A model generated the notes under the pieces. The model worked only from the letters and a program-made list of their open reading frames with translations. It did no database searches and was not told the origin of the DNA. A stretch of DNA of 64,000 nucleotides from Leptolinea tardivitalis (lineage in GTDB: Bacteria; Chloroflexota; Anaerolineae; Anaerolineales; Anaerolineaceae), in NCBI RefSeq assembly GCF_001050275.1, contig NZ_BBYA01000008.1, positions 496,001 through 560,000 on the forward strand, read 5' to 3'. Below are positions 1 to 8,114 of the stretch, piece by piece; the first letter of the stretch is position 1; the number at the start of each line of letters is the position of its first letter. A program made the position numbers and the translations under genes.

Positions 1-134
1 AAATTCTCTTTTACGGCAACCGGACTTCCAAGCCGTTCATCAACCGCACGATATACAGCTCCCATGCCTCCCTGGCCGAGAACGGAGATGATGCGGTAAC
101 GATTGTTTAAAATAGCGCCGGGTTCGAGAATCAT
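1..134 (-). CDS. Ser/Thr protein kinase, N-terminal fragment (runs off the window)
   Basis: Only the first 44 codons are in the window. Read on the minus strand from an ATG at 134, the protein begins [20 protein letters not shown] and continues with the glycine-rich loop GQGGMGAVY (about residues 20-28) and then VAVKE, which holds the ATP-anchoring lysine. This is the start of a Hanks-type (PknB-like) kinase, which would phosphorylate Ser/Thr residues in target proteins at the membrane or in the cytoplasm. A GGAG lies about 8 bases upstream of the ATG. It is divergent from the Thr-Pro-rich membrane protein at 241. C-terminal domains cannot be judged. Confidence 0.85.
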   Translation of the reverse strand, partial: MILEPGAILNNRYRIISVLGQGGMGAVYRAVDERLGSPVAVKEN

Positions 135-240
135 TCCGGAATCTCCATACTGCTATAGATTTTACACCATGGTTTCAACAAATTTGAACATGGATTTGAC
201 GTGCTATAATCAAAAATCATTTTCAAGGTTGGATCACGGA

Positions 241-1245
241 ATGCCCGTTTCTCTTCATCTCGACATTGAAACAGCTTTACAGGTATTGTTCTTCCTATCT
301 GTTATTGGAGGCATCCTTGCCATAATTGTAGGACTTCAATCGATTCGGTCTGGCTCACGATTGATGTTCTTTCGCAAGAGGCAGGAGATGATCATGCGTG
401 GTTGGCGCAATATTGGCCTGGCAGTTATTCTTGCCGGAGTGGCTTTTTCATTGAATCAATATGCAAGGCCGGCAATTTATAGAGTGTTCCCGCCATCGCC
501 TACGATTACTCTAACACCAACCATCACATTAACTCCTACCATTTCCCTTACACCTACGATTACCTTTACGCCGACTATCACTACAACGCCGTTGTTTTCT
601 CCAACCCCGGTGATCCCAACACAGTATGCCGCCAGGTTTACTGGCAAGGTGACACCAAGTTCCAATGCTGTGTTCAGCAGCCTGCAATTCAGCCGGAAAA
701 TTGAAGGCAACTTACCGGTAGACCCTCTGGTTGAATTTGCGAACCCGATTGATCATATTTTTGGCACATTTTCATATGACAAAATGACAGACGGTTCTCA
801 ATGGACAGCGATCTGGCTCCGGGGTTCTGATATCGTTTGTGATGAAACGAAACCATGGGATGGCGGAACCGGTGGATATGGTTATACGGATTGCCTTCTT
901 CCCGGTGACCAATGGCTTCCAGGACAATACGAGGTTCAAATATTTCTCGGCAGCCAATTCATAACTGGCGGCAAGTTTACAGTGACGGGAAATGCACCCA
1001 CATCCACCCGCACACCTGTACCCACAAAGACTCCTGCGCCGACCATTACACGGATTCCTTCTGCAACACCTGTTCCTTCAATCACCCGGACTACACGGCC
1101 AACAGATACCCGTCAGCCGACAATTACTGCCATGTCTACATTAAAAGGTACGCCTGTGCCATCATCGACCAGTATTTCTACATCCGTTCCGGATGTGATG
1201 GTAGTCACCTATACCGGAACACCTCCTTCCGGTCTCATTCCATAA
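241..1245 (+). CDS. Membrane protein with Thr-Pro-rich linkers, function unknown
   Basis: A 334-residue protein is read from the ATG at 241. An in-frame ATG at 103 would overlap the divergent kinase start and add an unhelpful leader, so 241 is preferred. Two hydrophobic segments lie near the N-terminus (about residues 12-34 and 57-76), separated by a short basic loop. They are followed by a stretch of TITLTPT-type repeats (about 82-110), a folded region with Cys and Trp residues (about 120-250), and a second Thr/Pro/Ser-rich tail. The layout suggests an anchored protein that holds a small domain away from the membrane on a flexible, possibly glycosylated stalk. I do not recognise the central domain. 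Such linkers are common in surface proteins of Chloroflexota. Confidence 0.7.
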   Translation: MPVSLHLDIETALQVLFFLSVIGGILAIIVGLQSIRSGSRLMFFRKRQEMIMRGWRNIGLAVILAGVAFSLNQYARPAIYRVFPPSPTITLTPTITLTPTISLTPTITFTPTITTTPLFSPTPVIPTQYAARFTGKVTPSSNAVFSSLQFSRKIEGNLPVDPLVEFANPIDHIFGTFSYDKMTDGSQWTAIWLRGSDIVCDETKPWDGGTGGYGYTDCLLPGDQWLPGQYEVQIFLGSQFITGGKFTVTGNAPTSTRTPVPTKTPAPTITRIPSATPVPSITRTTRPTDTRQPTITAMSTLKGTPVPSSTSISTSVPDVMVVTYTGTPPSGLIP

Positions 1246-1276
1246 AAAAGCCGCCCTTCTTATTAGAGAGGGCGGC
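1243..1276 (-). terminator. Intrinsic terminator of psuG
   Basis: A perfect 8-bp stem (GCCGCCCT at 1250-1257 with AGGGCGGC at 1269-1276) is followed on the minus strand by six T residues (A-run 1244-1249 on the plus strand). It sits just past the psuG stop at 1298. The plus-strand gene ending at 1245 reads directly into the stem but lacks a U-tract. Confidence 0.85.
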
Positions 1277-1297
1277 AAGATAATTTATTCCAGCGGA

Positions 1298-2230
1298 TTA
1301 AATCACCTGTTGTTTTTCTGGAAACAACGCACAGGCTATTTTTGCCGCCAACTCAGCATTATTGCGCAGTAGAGCAAGGTTGGTTTTTAATGTGGCATTT
1401 CCACTAATTTCACTCAACCGGGAGAGCAGGTAAGGTGTAAGAGCATTCCCGTGAACTCCGGCCAGGTGTGCGTCTTTTTCTGCCCGTGTTATCCAGGCTT
1501 CCACGATTTGGGTTGGGATCGCATCTGCAGGGGGTGGGGGATTGACCACCAGTACAGCCGACTTTAAGCCAGTCTGCCAATGGGCTAGGGCTACATTGGC
1601 TACTTCTTCCGGAGTGTCCACCCGGCATTCCAGACGAAGTCCGCTGGAGGTGGAATAAAATGCAGGAAATTCATCCACGCCATAACCAACTACCGGTACA
1701 CCCTGAGTTTCAAGAAATTCAAGCGTTGCAGGAAGGTCAAGAATTGATTTGGCACCGGCACAAACCACGACGACTGGACTGCGTCCCAATTCAATCAGGT
1801 CGGCTGAGATATCAAAATTGGATCCCCGGTGAACACCACCAATCCCGCCAGTGGCAAATACACGGATACCGGCATTGCGGGAGACAATTAATGTGGCTGC
1901 CACTGTCGTTCCGCCGTCCCATTTTCGCGCGGCTGCTGGACCAAAATCACGGGCACTGATTTTATGAGTGGATCGCGATTTTGAAAGATTTTCCAGCTCG
2001 TCGGCTTCAAGGCCAACATGCACCTGGCCGCCTAAAACCGCAATGGTCGCCGGGGTGGCATTTCCATCGGAGACGATTTTTTCCATACTTTGAGCGAGTT
2101 CAAGATTGACCGGTTCTGGCAGGCCGTGGGTGATCACAGTTGATTCCAGAGCCACAACAGGTCGTTGATTTCGTAATGCGGCGCTCACCGTTTTGGTAAA
2201 GGCGAAGGTACTACTACTGGCTGAATCCAT
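1298..2230 (-). CDS. psuG: Pseudouridine-5'-phosphate glycosidase
   Basis: A 310-residue cytoplasmic enzyme that reversibly splits pseudouridine 5'-phosphate into uracil and ribose 5-phosphate, using a Mn-dependent Schiff-base mechanism in characterised members. Family signatures are visible in order: ALESTVITHGLP (about residues 27-38, with the conserved Glu), KISARDFG, VFATGGIGGVHRG, and CAGAKSILDLPATLE with the conserved lysine. Length matches the family. The ATG at 2230 has a GGAG about 8 bases upstream. No pseudouridine kinase (psuK) lies next to it, so the usual psuK-psuG pair is not complete here; a strong terminator follows the gene. Confidence 0.92.
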   Translation of the reverse strand: MDSASSSTFAFTKTVSAALRNQRPVVALESTVITHGLPEPVNLELAQSMEKIVSDGNATPATIAVLGGQVHVGLEADELENLSKSRSTHKISARDFGPAAARKWDGGTTVAATLIVSRNAGIRVFATGGIGGVHRGSNFDISADLIELGRSPVVVVCAGAKSILDLPATLEFLETQGVPVVGYGVDEFPAFYSTSSGLRLECRVDTPEEVANVALAHWQTGLKSAVLVVNPPPPADAIPTQIVEAWITRAEKDAHLAGVHGNALTPYLLSRLSEISGNATLKTNLALLRNNAELAAKIACALFPEKQQVI

Positions 2231-2372
2231 TAAATCTCTCCTGATAGAGTTGATTTTACAATTTTTCTTTTTATTCTAACATGTTGGGTGATGAGGTTGA
2301 ATGGGTGCGGTATAATCTGTACCTGACTGTACGACTTAACGTTAACGAAATCTTGCCATTGGGATTTTTATA

Positions 2373-3041
2373 ATGACAGAGGAACTGATTAAAGTTGATT
2401 TTCATTGCCATAGCGATGCTTCACCAGACAGCCTGGTAAAACCTGCCGAATTGATCGCTACGGCCCGTGAACGGGGAATTACCCGCATGGTGGTGACTGA
2501 TCATAATACCATCCGGGGTGCATTGCGCTGCAAAGAATTGGATCCCGAACTTATTATTGTAGGAGAAGAAGTACAGACAACCTGCAGCGAATTGCTGGCA
2601 TCATTTGTAACAAAAGAAGTACCCCGCGATCTTGAACCAAAAGAGGCAATTGCGTGCCTGCGTGACCAGGGAGCATTTATCAGCATTTCGCATCCTTTTG
2701 ATCCGCATCGCGGATGGCAGATTAAAGACCTTTTAGCGATAATCGATCTGGTGGATGCTGTTGAAGTGTTCAATGCCAGGTGTTACAAGCCTGAATGGAA
2801 CCTTCAGGCAATGGAATTTGCCGGAGAGCATGGCAAACCTGGAACGGTGGGCTCAGATTCGCATTCTTTGTATGAAATAGGCGGCGCCGGTCTCATGGTT
2901 CCGGCCTTCGAAACGGCGGATGAATTGCGGGCTGTGATTCACCGGGGAAAAGTGGAAGCCGAGCTGGCTTCACCGCTTGTGCACCTCGGCTCACGTTATG
3001 CCAAGTGGGTCAAGAGTTTTTTTCCAATTGAAGAGAGCTGA
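2373..3041 (+). CDS. PHP-domain metal-dependent phosphoesterase
   Basis: A 222-residue protein of the PHP family (the fold of histidinol phosphatase and of the RNase AM/TrpH group). Metal-binding motifs are in order: DFHCHSDAS (about residues 9-17), TDHNT (about 42-46), SHPFDPH (about 108-114) and GSDSH (about 166-170). The members closest in layout hydrolyse phosphodiesters or nucleotide monophosphates, but the substrate cannot be read from the sequence. It is divergent from psuG across 142 bases, and its stop falls just before the tRNA-Leu promoter. Confidence 0.85.
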   Translation: MTEELIKVDFHCHSDASPDSLVKPAELIATARERGITRMVVTDHNTIRGALRCKELDPELIIVGEEVQTTCSELLASFVTKEVPRDLEPKEAIACLRDQGAFISISHPFDPHRGWQIKDLLAIIDLVDAVEVFNARCYKPEWNLQAMEFAGEHGKPGTVGSDSHSLYEIGGAGLMVPAFETADELRAVIHRGKVEAELASPLVHLGSRYAKWVKSFFPIEES

Positions 3042-3046
3042 TTCTC

Positions 3047-3074
3047 TTGACGAAGGAATCGAATGGTGTAGAAT
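3047..3074 (+). promoter_or_regulatory. Sigma70-type promoter of tRNA-Leu
   Basis: TTGACG (3047-3052), a 16-base spacer and TAGAAT (3069-3074) lie immediately upstream of the tRNA gene that begins at 3087. This is the best textbook promoter in the window, and it differs clearly from the nitrogen promoters near 26-29 kb. Confidence 0.75.
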
Positions 3075-3086
3075 TAGACAAGTCAT

Positions 3087-3170
3087 GGGGCGATGGCGGA
3101 ATCGGCAGACGCAACGGACTTAAAATCCGTCGATGGTGACATCGTGAGGGTTCGACCCCCTCTCGCCCCA
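3087..3170 (+). tRNA. tRNA-Leu (anticodon UAA)
   Basis: The acceptor stem GGGGCGA (3087-3093) pairs with TCGCCCC (3163-3169). The anticodon arm is ACGGA/TCCGT (3114-3118 with 3126-3130), with loop CTTAAAA giving anticodon TAA at 3121-3123. A long variable arm (about 3131-3145) marks it as class II, and the T-loop GGTTCGACCC is present. The discriminator is A3170; the following bases are CACA, so the 3' CCA is not encoded. A short T-rich stretch without a convincing hairpin follows. Confidence 0.97.
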
Positions 3171-3455
3171 CACAGAGTTTTTGATTTTTTAATAGCATAA
3201 AAGTGTTTGAATTTGCTGTTTAGTAAGTAATAAAATTTTCTGTAGAAGTTGTTCAAACATTATATTTATTCCAATTTTCCAGGTAATCAATTGGTTAGAT
3301 TTAATCATTTTTATTGCCAAATAGATCTATGAAATTGTTGGATAAAAAACACAACATACAGAAAACCACTCTGGTGGTTTGTAGATAAATCAATTAGCAA
3401 GATAGAATCTGGATAAAATAATAGAAGTAGAAATTTTCAACCTGTCGAGGTTCTC
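3171..3455. other. AT-rich intergenic spacer
   Basis: About 285 bases between tRNA-Leu and the first pentapeptide gene. It holds T-rich runs just after the tRNA and a small hairpin (AAACCAC/GTGGTTT, near 3363-3382) with no U-tract. I see no further gene. A promoter for the downstream gene is likely here, but no hexamer pair stands out. Confidence 0.5.
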
Positions 3456-4193
3456 ATGGAATTCACCGAAGAACAGATTCTTGACCTCATCAACAGCAAT
3501 AAACCAGCTCAGTTGGCTGGAAAAGACCTTGAAAATGCCAATCTGGAGGGAGTAAATTTAAAAGGCGCCGTACTGCACGATGCCCGATTATCTGGTTCGA
3601 ACCTGAGCAAGGCGATCCTGACAGATGCCGACCTTCGGAATGCCAATCTGATGATGGCTAACTTGAAGGAAGCCATCCTGCAAAATGCCAATATGGTGGA
3701 GATATTATTAATCGGCACATCCATGAAAGATGCCTTCCTGTGGCGCGCCAGAATGCAAGGCGCCAATCTTGATAATGCTGACCTGGAAGGTGCCAACGCG
3801 GATGAAGCTGATTTTCAAATTGCCAAAATGCGGACCTGCAATCTGGTGAAGACGAGTCTGAAAAATGCAAATCTCTGGGGATCCATTCTTCAGTTCTCCT
3901 ACCTGGAAGGAGCCAACCTGGAGGGCGCAAATCTGCAGGCAGCCAATTTGCGGGGTTGTTTTCTCATTTCTGCGAACCTGAACCACGCAGATCTGAAGGG
4001 TGCCCGCCTGGTGAATGCAAATCTCGAAGGTGCTGATTTATCTTCGGCGAACCTGAAGGATGTGCATTTTAATGGAGCGAACTTAAAAAATGTCAATCTG
4101 TCTGGTGCTAACCTTGATGGGGTGGAATTGGATGGTGCTGTGATGCCCGATGGTTTGGAGTACGATCCGCAAAATCCGGGCAGGGGGCTATAA
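3456..4193 (+). CDS. Pentapeptide-repeat protein (paralogue 1)
   Basis: A 245-residue protein made almost entirely of A(N/D)Lxx repeats from about residue 18 to 230 (for example ANLEG, ANLKE, ADLRN), after a short helical start (MEFTEEQILDLINSNKPAQL). Such repeats fold into a right-handed quadrilateral beta-helix. Known members include DNA-gyrase-protecting DNA mimics, but most have no known role, and nothing here supports gyrase binding. There is no signal peptide, so it is probably cytoplasmic. A GAGG lies about 9 bases before the ATG. It ends with the tail MPDGLEYDPQNPGRG, shared with the next paralogue. Confidence 0.85.
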   Translation: MEFTEEQILDLINSNKPAQLAGKDLENANLEGVNLKGAVLHDARLSGSNLSKAILTDADLRNANLMMANLKEAILQNANMVEILLIGTSMKDAFLWRARMQGANLDNADLEGANADEADFQIAKMRTCNLVKTSLKNANLWGSILQFSYLEGANLEGANLQAANLRGCFLISANLNHADLKGARLVNANLEGADLSSANLKDVHFNGANLKNVNLSGANLDGVELDGAVMPDGLEYDPQNPGRGL

Positions 4194-4387
4194 CGCGCAC
4201 ATTTTTGTGTTCTTAACCTGATGAGACTTTCGAGGATAGACATCATCTTTTGATCATGCCTTCCGGCTCTTTTTTGAAAACACCACTTGCTATACAATTT
4301 TTATATTGTAAAAAATTGCTGACTCCCCGGCAAATTACTGATCCATAATCCATCGATAAAAAAGCAAGGATTCATAAACATAGACAA

Positions 4388-5092
4388 ATGGCGACCAATG
4401 TTATGAACCAACCCGGACCTCTTCAAATGAAGGGGATCAGCCTTGCAGGGACAAATTTAAAAGGACGTGACCTGACCAAATCGGTCCTGGTAGATTGTGA
4501 TTTAAGCAGTGCCATTTTGCATGGTGCAATTCTGGTAAAAGCCGATCTGACCAATGCCAATTTAAATGATGCAATTTTGCAAGATGCCGACCTGACTGAA
4601 GTCTGCCTGAAGAATGCCCGTCTAATCGGAGCTTATCTGTGGAGGGCGAATCTTCAAAAGAGTAATTTGGAGAATGCCAATTTTGAACGTGCCTTTCTAG
4701 AATACACCATTCTAAAAGAAGCAAATATCAAGGGTGGAATCCTCAGGGAAGCGAAATTGAAAGGTTCCAATCTGGCAGGTGCCATCCTTCAGGGGGCCAA
4801 TTTGGATGGAACCGACCTGGTGAAAAGCAATATGCAGTCCGTCACCTTGCGGGATGCCAGCCTCAAAAAAGCCGATCTTCGCGAAGTGGACCTGAAAGGA
4901 GCACGGTTGATGGATGCTGATTTTTATCAGGCAAATCTGGCAGGTGCCATACTCAAGAATACCCACCTTGAAAGGGCAAATCTGGCTGGCGCCAACTTAC
5001 GTGGGGCTGACCTTTCAGGGGCTGACCTGGAAGATGCCATTATGCCTGATGGCAATCCATACGACCCCAAACATCCCCGGCGGGGATGGTAA
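4388..5092 (+). CDS. Pentapeptide-repeat protein (paralogue 2)
   Basis: A 234-residue pentapeptide-repeat protein built like its upstream neighbour, with A(D/N)LxxA-type repeats over about residues 20-220 and nearly the same C-terminal tail (MPDGNPYDPKHPRRG). The pair looks like a tandem duplication that has since diverged; the N-termini differ (this one starts with a short Gln/Pro-rich leader). The chosen ATG has no clear ribosome-binding site, and an ATG at 4403 is an alternative. A GC-rich palindrome (5070-5087) lies inside the 3' coding end. It converges with the lipoprotein gene ending at 5119. Function unknown. Confidence 0.83.
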   Translation: MATNVMNQPGPLQMKGISLAGTNLKGRDLTKSVLVDCDLSSAILHGAILVKADLTNANLNDAILQDADLTEVCLKNARLIGAYLWRANLQKSNLENANFERAFLEYTILKEANIKGGILREAKLKGSNLAGAILQGANLDGTDLVKSNMQSVTLRDASLKKADLREVDLKGARLMDADFYQANLAGAILKNTHLERANLAGANLRGADLSGADLEDAIMPDGNPYDPKHPRRGW

Positions 5093-5118
5093 TCGACTGG
5101 TGCATTTTACGCCTGCCT

Positions 5119-5634
5119 TCAGGGAAGCGGACTGTATACATATCCTTTGAAGACGACCTGTCCGGTTGAACGTTCTACAACCTTGAACAGGATATTTTCA
5201 TCTACTGCCGGAATTCGGCCAACACAATACAATCGTTCCGGGTGGTTATATTCTACAAGTGGACGGCAGGTGAATTTTTTGGGGGGATCATCCACCAGTG
5301 CATCGTATTCACCTTTGATTTCATCCGGCAATTGGATTGTTATTCCAAAATCCCAGCCCGGCCGTGGGCCGAAGGAATACAAGCGCGCTTTTGAGAAATC
5401 GTCTACAGGTGGAAGAAGAGTTGGAGTGGGCGTAATTGTAGGAGTATTGGTAGGTAGTTCAGTTTTTGTCGGTAGTGGTGTTGGAGTACGTGTAGGTTTT
5501 GGTGGACGGATGGTTGGTCTTAATGTGGCTGTTTCAGTCGGTTTGGAAAATGAGAGATTCGAACATCCGGCCGTTGTGAATAGACTGGATGAGAGTAAAA
5601 CAAAGAGAATGAAGATTTTGAATTTCTGGATCAT
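5119..5634 (-). CDS. Lipoprotein with Thr-Pro linker, last gene of export cassette A
   Basis: A 171-residue protein from the ATG at 5634, which overlaps the upstream stop as ATGA (5631-5634). A longer reading from 5697 would add residues before a perfect signal peptide and is rejected. The signal peptide runs to the lipobox TTAGC. A Thr/Pro linker (about residues 30-75) leads to a small domain (about 78-171) with two Cys (FTCRPLVEY and LYCVGRIP) that could form a disulfide. The domain is not recognised. Its translational coupling to two adaptor genes suggests it is an accessory of the ABC export system. Confidence 0.75.
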   Translation of the reverse strand: MIQKFKIFILFVLLSSSLFTTAGCSNLSFSKPTETATLRPTIRPPKPTRTPTPLPTKTELPTNTPTITPTPTLLPPVDDFSKARLYSFGPRPGWDFGITIQLPDEIKGEYDALVDDPPKKFTCRPLVEYNHPERLYCVGRIPAVDENILFKVVERSTGQVVFKGYVYSPLP

Positions 5635-6860
5635 GGTAGCGGGGTCTCCGATTTGGTTCGAGTAACTGGGAAAGTCACTCGGGCTGTCATGTTCCATAAT
5701 AACCGTTCATCTGTTCCCTGTAAATCGATAGTAACTGTGTATGTGTTATCTCCTCGCACTGACACTCCATAACCTTTCACCCGATTGACTGTTCCTTTCA
5801 TCTCAAGACCAGGAATGGCGTCAAACGTTATGGTAACAGGCATGCCAGCTTCAATGCCCACGATGTCAACTTCTTTCAAATCAGTGGTTTCAACCTGCCA
5901 GGCAGAAATATCTCCAATCATTACCTGCCCGGCTGAAGCCAATTCTCCGATTGCAAGGTTATTCACAATGATCTGGCCGTCAAAAGGAGCGGTCAATTCA
6001 AGGTCAGCCAAAGATGAACGGGCGGCATCCACCTGTGCTGTGGCATTCTTGACGTTGGCTTCGGCTATAGCAAGATCTTTGGGATCCGGGCCAGTTTTCC
6101 GGCGCTCATAGGTTCGTTGGGCATCTTCCAGGGCGGCTTGAGCTTTGGATACTCGGGCATCTGCTTCGGCAATGTCCTGGCTCGTTGGTGGCCCTTCTGC
6201 ATATTCCAGGTTACGTTTCACCTGATCCCGGGCCAGGCGGGCCTGTGATAGATACATCAATGCTTTGGCTCGGTCGGCATCATCTTCAGGCCTGTCTTGG
6301 ACGTAACTGAAAGCAGTTTCAGCATCATCAACAGCCTGCTCGGCCATGGTTAATTGAGCCTGGATACTTTCCAACATGTACTGATTTACCCGTTTGTAAT
6401 TCAGGTCTTCACGATGGTCCTTAGCGTCCTTGAGTTCCTGTGATGCTACGGCTACAGCCATTTCTGCATCAGCTTCGGCCAGTTTGGCTTTCTCTTTCAA
6501 ATCGTCCAGCGCTTTTTTTGCCGAAGCTTCCTGCAATTCAGCAGCTGCAATGGCAGCCTGGGCATGTTCACTGCCTTCCAGATGGGCAATGGGATCTCCT
6601 TTTTTTACGAAAGAACCTTCCGGTGCCTGGATGGATTCAATTTTGCCTGTAGCAGCAAAACTTAACGTTGAACTTCGGATAGGGATGACTTTTGCTTCAG
6701 CCGCTGCACCTGCACCAGTTTTTACAGGCACTGCCGGGGTTGGCGTGGTTTTCGTAAAAGTATTGCATCCTGCAAGCAACACAAAGCCAGAGATCAAGAC
6801 GATGATCCCGATTGACAGATATTTCTTTTGAAGATGGGTTCGTGAAAATGCTGTCTTCAT
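5631..6860 (-). CDS. Lipoprotein HlyD/MacA-type adaptor, cassette A, second
   Basis: A 409-residue efflux adaptor. The signal peptide ends in the lipobox LLAGC (about residues 28-32), so it is lipid-anchored outside the membrane. Then come a first barrel/lipoyl half (FAATGKIESI, EGSFVKKGDPIAHLEG), a long alpha-helical coiled-coil hairpin rich in Ala, Glu, Asp and Lys (about 100-285), the second lipoyl half (DLELTAPFDGQIIV) and a beta-barrel (VTITFDAIPGLEMKGTVNRV). Known adaptors of this family link an inner-membrane ABC permease to substrate or to an outer channel. It overlaps its neighbours by 4 bases on both sides (ATGA at 6857-6860 and at 5631-5634), so the group is translationally coupled. 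The hairpin has no cysteine, unlike the cassette B adaptors. Confidence 0.85.
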   Translation of the reverse strand: MKTAFSRTHLQKKYLSIGIIVLISGFVLLAGCNTFTKTTPTPAVPVKTGAGAAAEAKVIPIRSSTLSFAATGKIESIQAPEGSFVKKGDPIAHLEGSEHAQAAIAAAELQEASAKKALDDLKEKAKLAEADAEMAVAVASQELKDAKDHREDLNYKRVNQYMLESIQAQLTMAEQAVDDAETAFSYVQDRPEDDADRAKALMYLSQARLARDQVKRNLEYAEGPPTSQDIAEADARVSKAQAALEDAQRTYERRKTGPDPKDLAIAEANVKNATAQVDAARSSLADLELTAPFDGQIIVNNLAIGELASAGQVMIGDISAWQVETTDLKEVDIVGIEAGMPVTITFDAIPGLEMKGTVNRVKGYGVSVRGDNTYTVTIDLQGTDERLLWNMTARVTFPVTRTKSETPLP

Positions 6861-8032
6861 TTTTCAAATGCCACAAACGCTTTCATATTCCATAGCAAAC
6901 GTGGATCAGATTCATCAAGATCAATGGTGACTGTGTATGTGGTATCACCCTTGCTGGCGACACCCATTTGCTTGATGCGGTTAACCACCCCTGAAATTTT
7001 CAATGAGGGGATGGCGTCAAAAGTGACTACGGCCTTATCACCCGGATGGATATTGACTATATCCAATTCCACCAGATCTGTTGTTTCAACCTGCCAGGCA
7101 GAAACATCTCCCAGCATTACTGTGTTCGCTGGACTGACAGCTTCTCCAATTTTTAGATCATTTGAGATCACTGTGCCTGAGAATGGGGCAATAAGTTCAA
7201 GATCGTTCAGGCTGGATTGGGCGGATTTTAATTGAGCATCTGCATTGGTTACGGCTGCTTCCAGAATGGATAATTGTGACGCGTCAGGGCCGTCTTTGAC
7301 TTTGTCATACGTCGATTGTGCGTCATTAAGAGCTGCCTCAGCCAGTGCCAACCGCGCATCCGCCTTTGCTATTTTCTCGGGATCAGGCATCTCCAGTGCT
7401 TTATTCAAGTTATACAGGGCTTTGTCTTTAGCCAGCCTGGCATTTGAGAGTTTGGCCAGGTATTCAGCCCTTTCAATATCTTTTTCTCCGCGATCTTTGT
7501 ATGGTTCATAATCATCTTCTGCCTCTTTGAAATCAGAGAGCGCCATGTAATATGTGGCACGCAATCCATCCAGTGCGGCACCGGACACTTGCTGATAATC
7601 GAGGCTTTTTCGAGCATCACGGGCATTTTTTAATTCTATTTGCGCTTTTGCCAGAACAAGTTCCGCCTCTGCTTTTGATACATTCGTCTTGTCTCGAAAG
7701 TCGTCCAGATTTTTCTGGGCAGTAAGCTTAAGAACTTCTGCCTGCGTGATGGCGGCTTTTGCCCGATCAATCCCCTTTAAGCGTGCGATGACATCGCCTT
7801 CTTTAACAGACTGACCTTCCGTAACGAGGACTTCATCAACTATACCGGGAACGGAAAAGCTCAATGCTGCATTATGTACGGGAATTACTCTGGCTTCTGT
7901 CAGAGTACGAGGGGCAACAACTGTTGCAGATGAAACAGTCTGGGTTGGTTCCGGGGATTTTCCGATGACTGCACAACTGGATAACAAGACCATTGCTGGA
8001 ATTATTACTAAACCATTGATAATACGATTCAT
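6857..8032 (-). CDS. Lipoprotein HlyD/MacA-type adaptor, cassette A, first
   Basis: A 391-residue adaptor read from the ATG at 8032. That start gives a clean lipoprotein signal peptide (MNRIINGLVIIPAMVLLSSC) with an AAGAAGAAAG purine tract before it. An upstream ATG at 8122 would place 30 charged residues ahead of the signal and is rejected. Domain order is as in its tandem paralogue: lipoyl half (EGQSVKEGDVIARLKG), helical hairpin, second lipoyl half (LELIAPFSGTVISNDL), beta-barrel (AVVTFDAIPSLKISGVVNRI). The two adaptors probably arose by duplication and may act as a mixed ring on the permease encoded just upstream. Confidence 0.85.
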   Translation of the reverse strand: MNRIINGLVIIPAMVLLSSCAVIGKSPEPTQTVSSATVVAPRTLTEARVIPVHNAALSFSVPGIVDEVLVTEGQSVKEGDVIARLKGIDRAKAAITQAEVLKLTAQKNLDDFRDKTNVSKAEAELVLAKAQIELKNARDARKSLDYQQVSGAALDGLRATYYMALSDFKEAEDDYEPYKDRGEKDIERAEYLAKLSNARLAKDKALYNLNKALEMPDPEKIAKADARLALAEAALNDAQSTYDKVKDGPDASQLSILEAAVTNADAQLKSAQSSLNDLELIAPFSGTVISNDLKIGEAVSPANTVMLGDVSAWQVETTDLVELDIVNIHPGDKAVVTFDAIPSLKISGVVNRIKQMGVASKGDTTYTVTIDLDESDPRLLWNMKAFVAFEK

Positions 8033-8114
8033 TTCTTTCTTCTTACAATTCCTGAATGAGTTCTCTTTCAGGGAAGAGCAAATTAATTCTAGCCGAAATA
8101 TCCGTGATTTGAGG

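Noticed and set aside
103-240. Upstream in-frame start for the Thr-Pro-rich protein
   Set aside because: It overlaps the divergent kinase start and puts a non-signal leader before the first membrane helix; the ATG at 241 fits better.
3509-4297. Long open frames antisense to the pentapeptide-repeat genes
   Set aside because: They arise from the periodic repeat codons on the other strand; the plus-strand proteins are clearly real and the antisense products are of low complexity.
5070-5087. GC-rich palindrome CATCCCC-GGC-GGGGATG as a terminator
   Set aside because: It lies inside the coding end of the second pentapeptide gene and has no U-tract on the plus strand and only TTT on the minus strand.
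3456-5092. Gyrase-protecting (Qnr/MfpA-like) role for the pentapeptide proteins
   Set aside because: Repeats alone do not show this; there is no loop insertion or acidic surface pattern I could point to.
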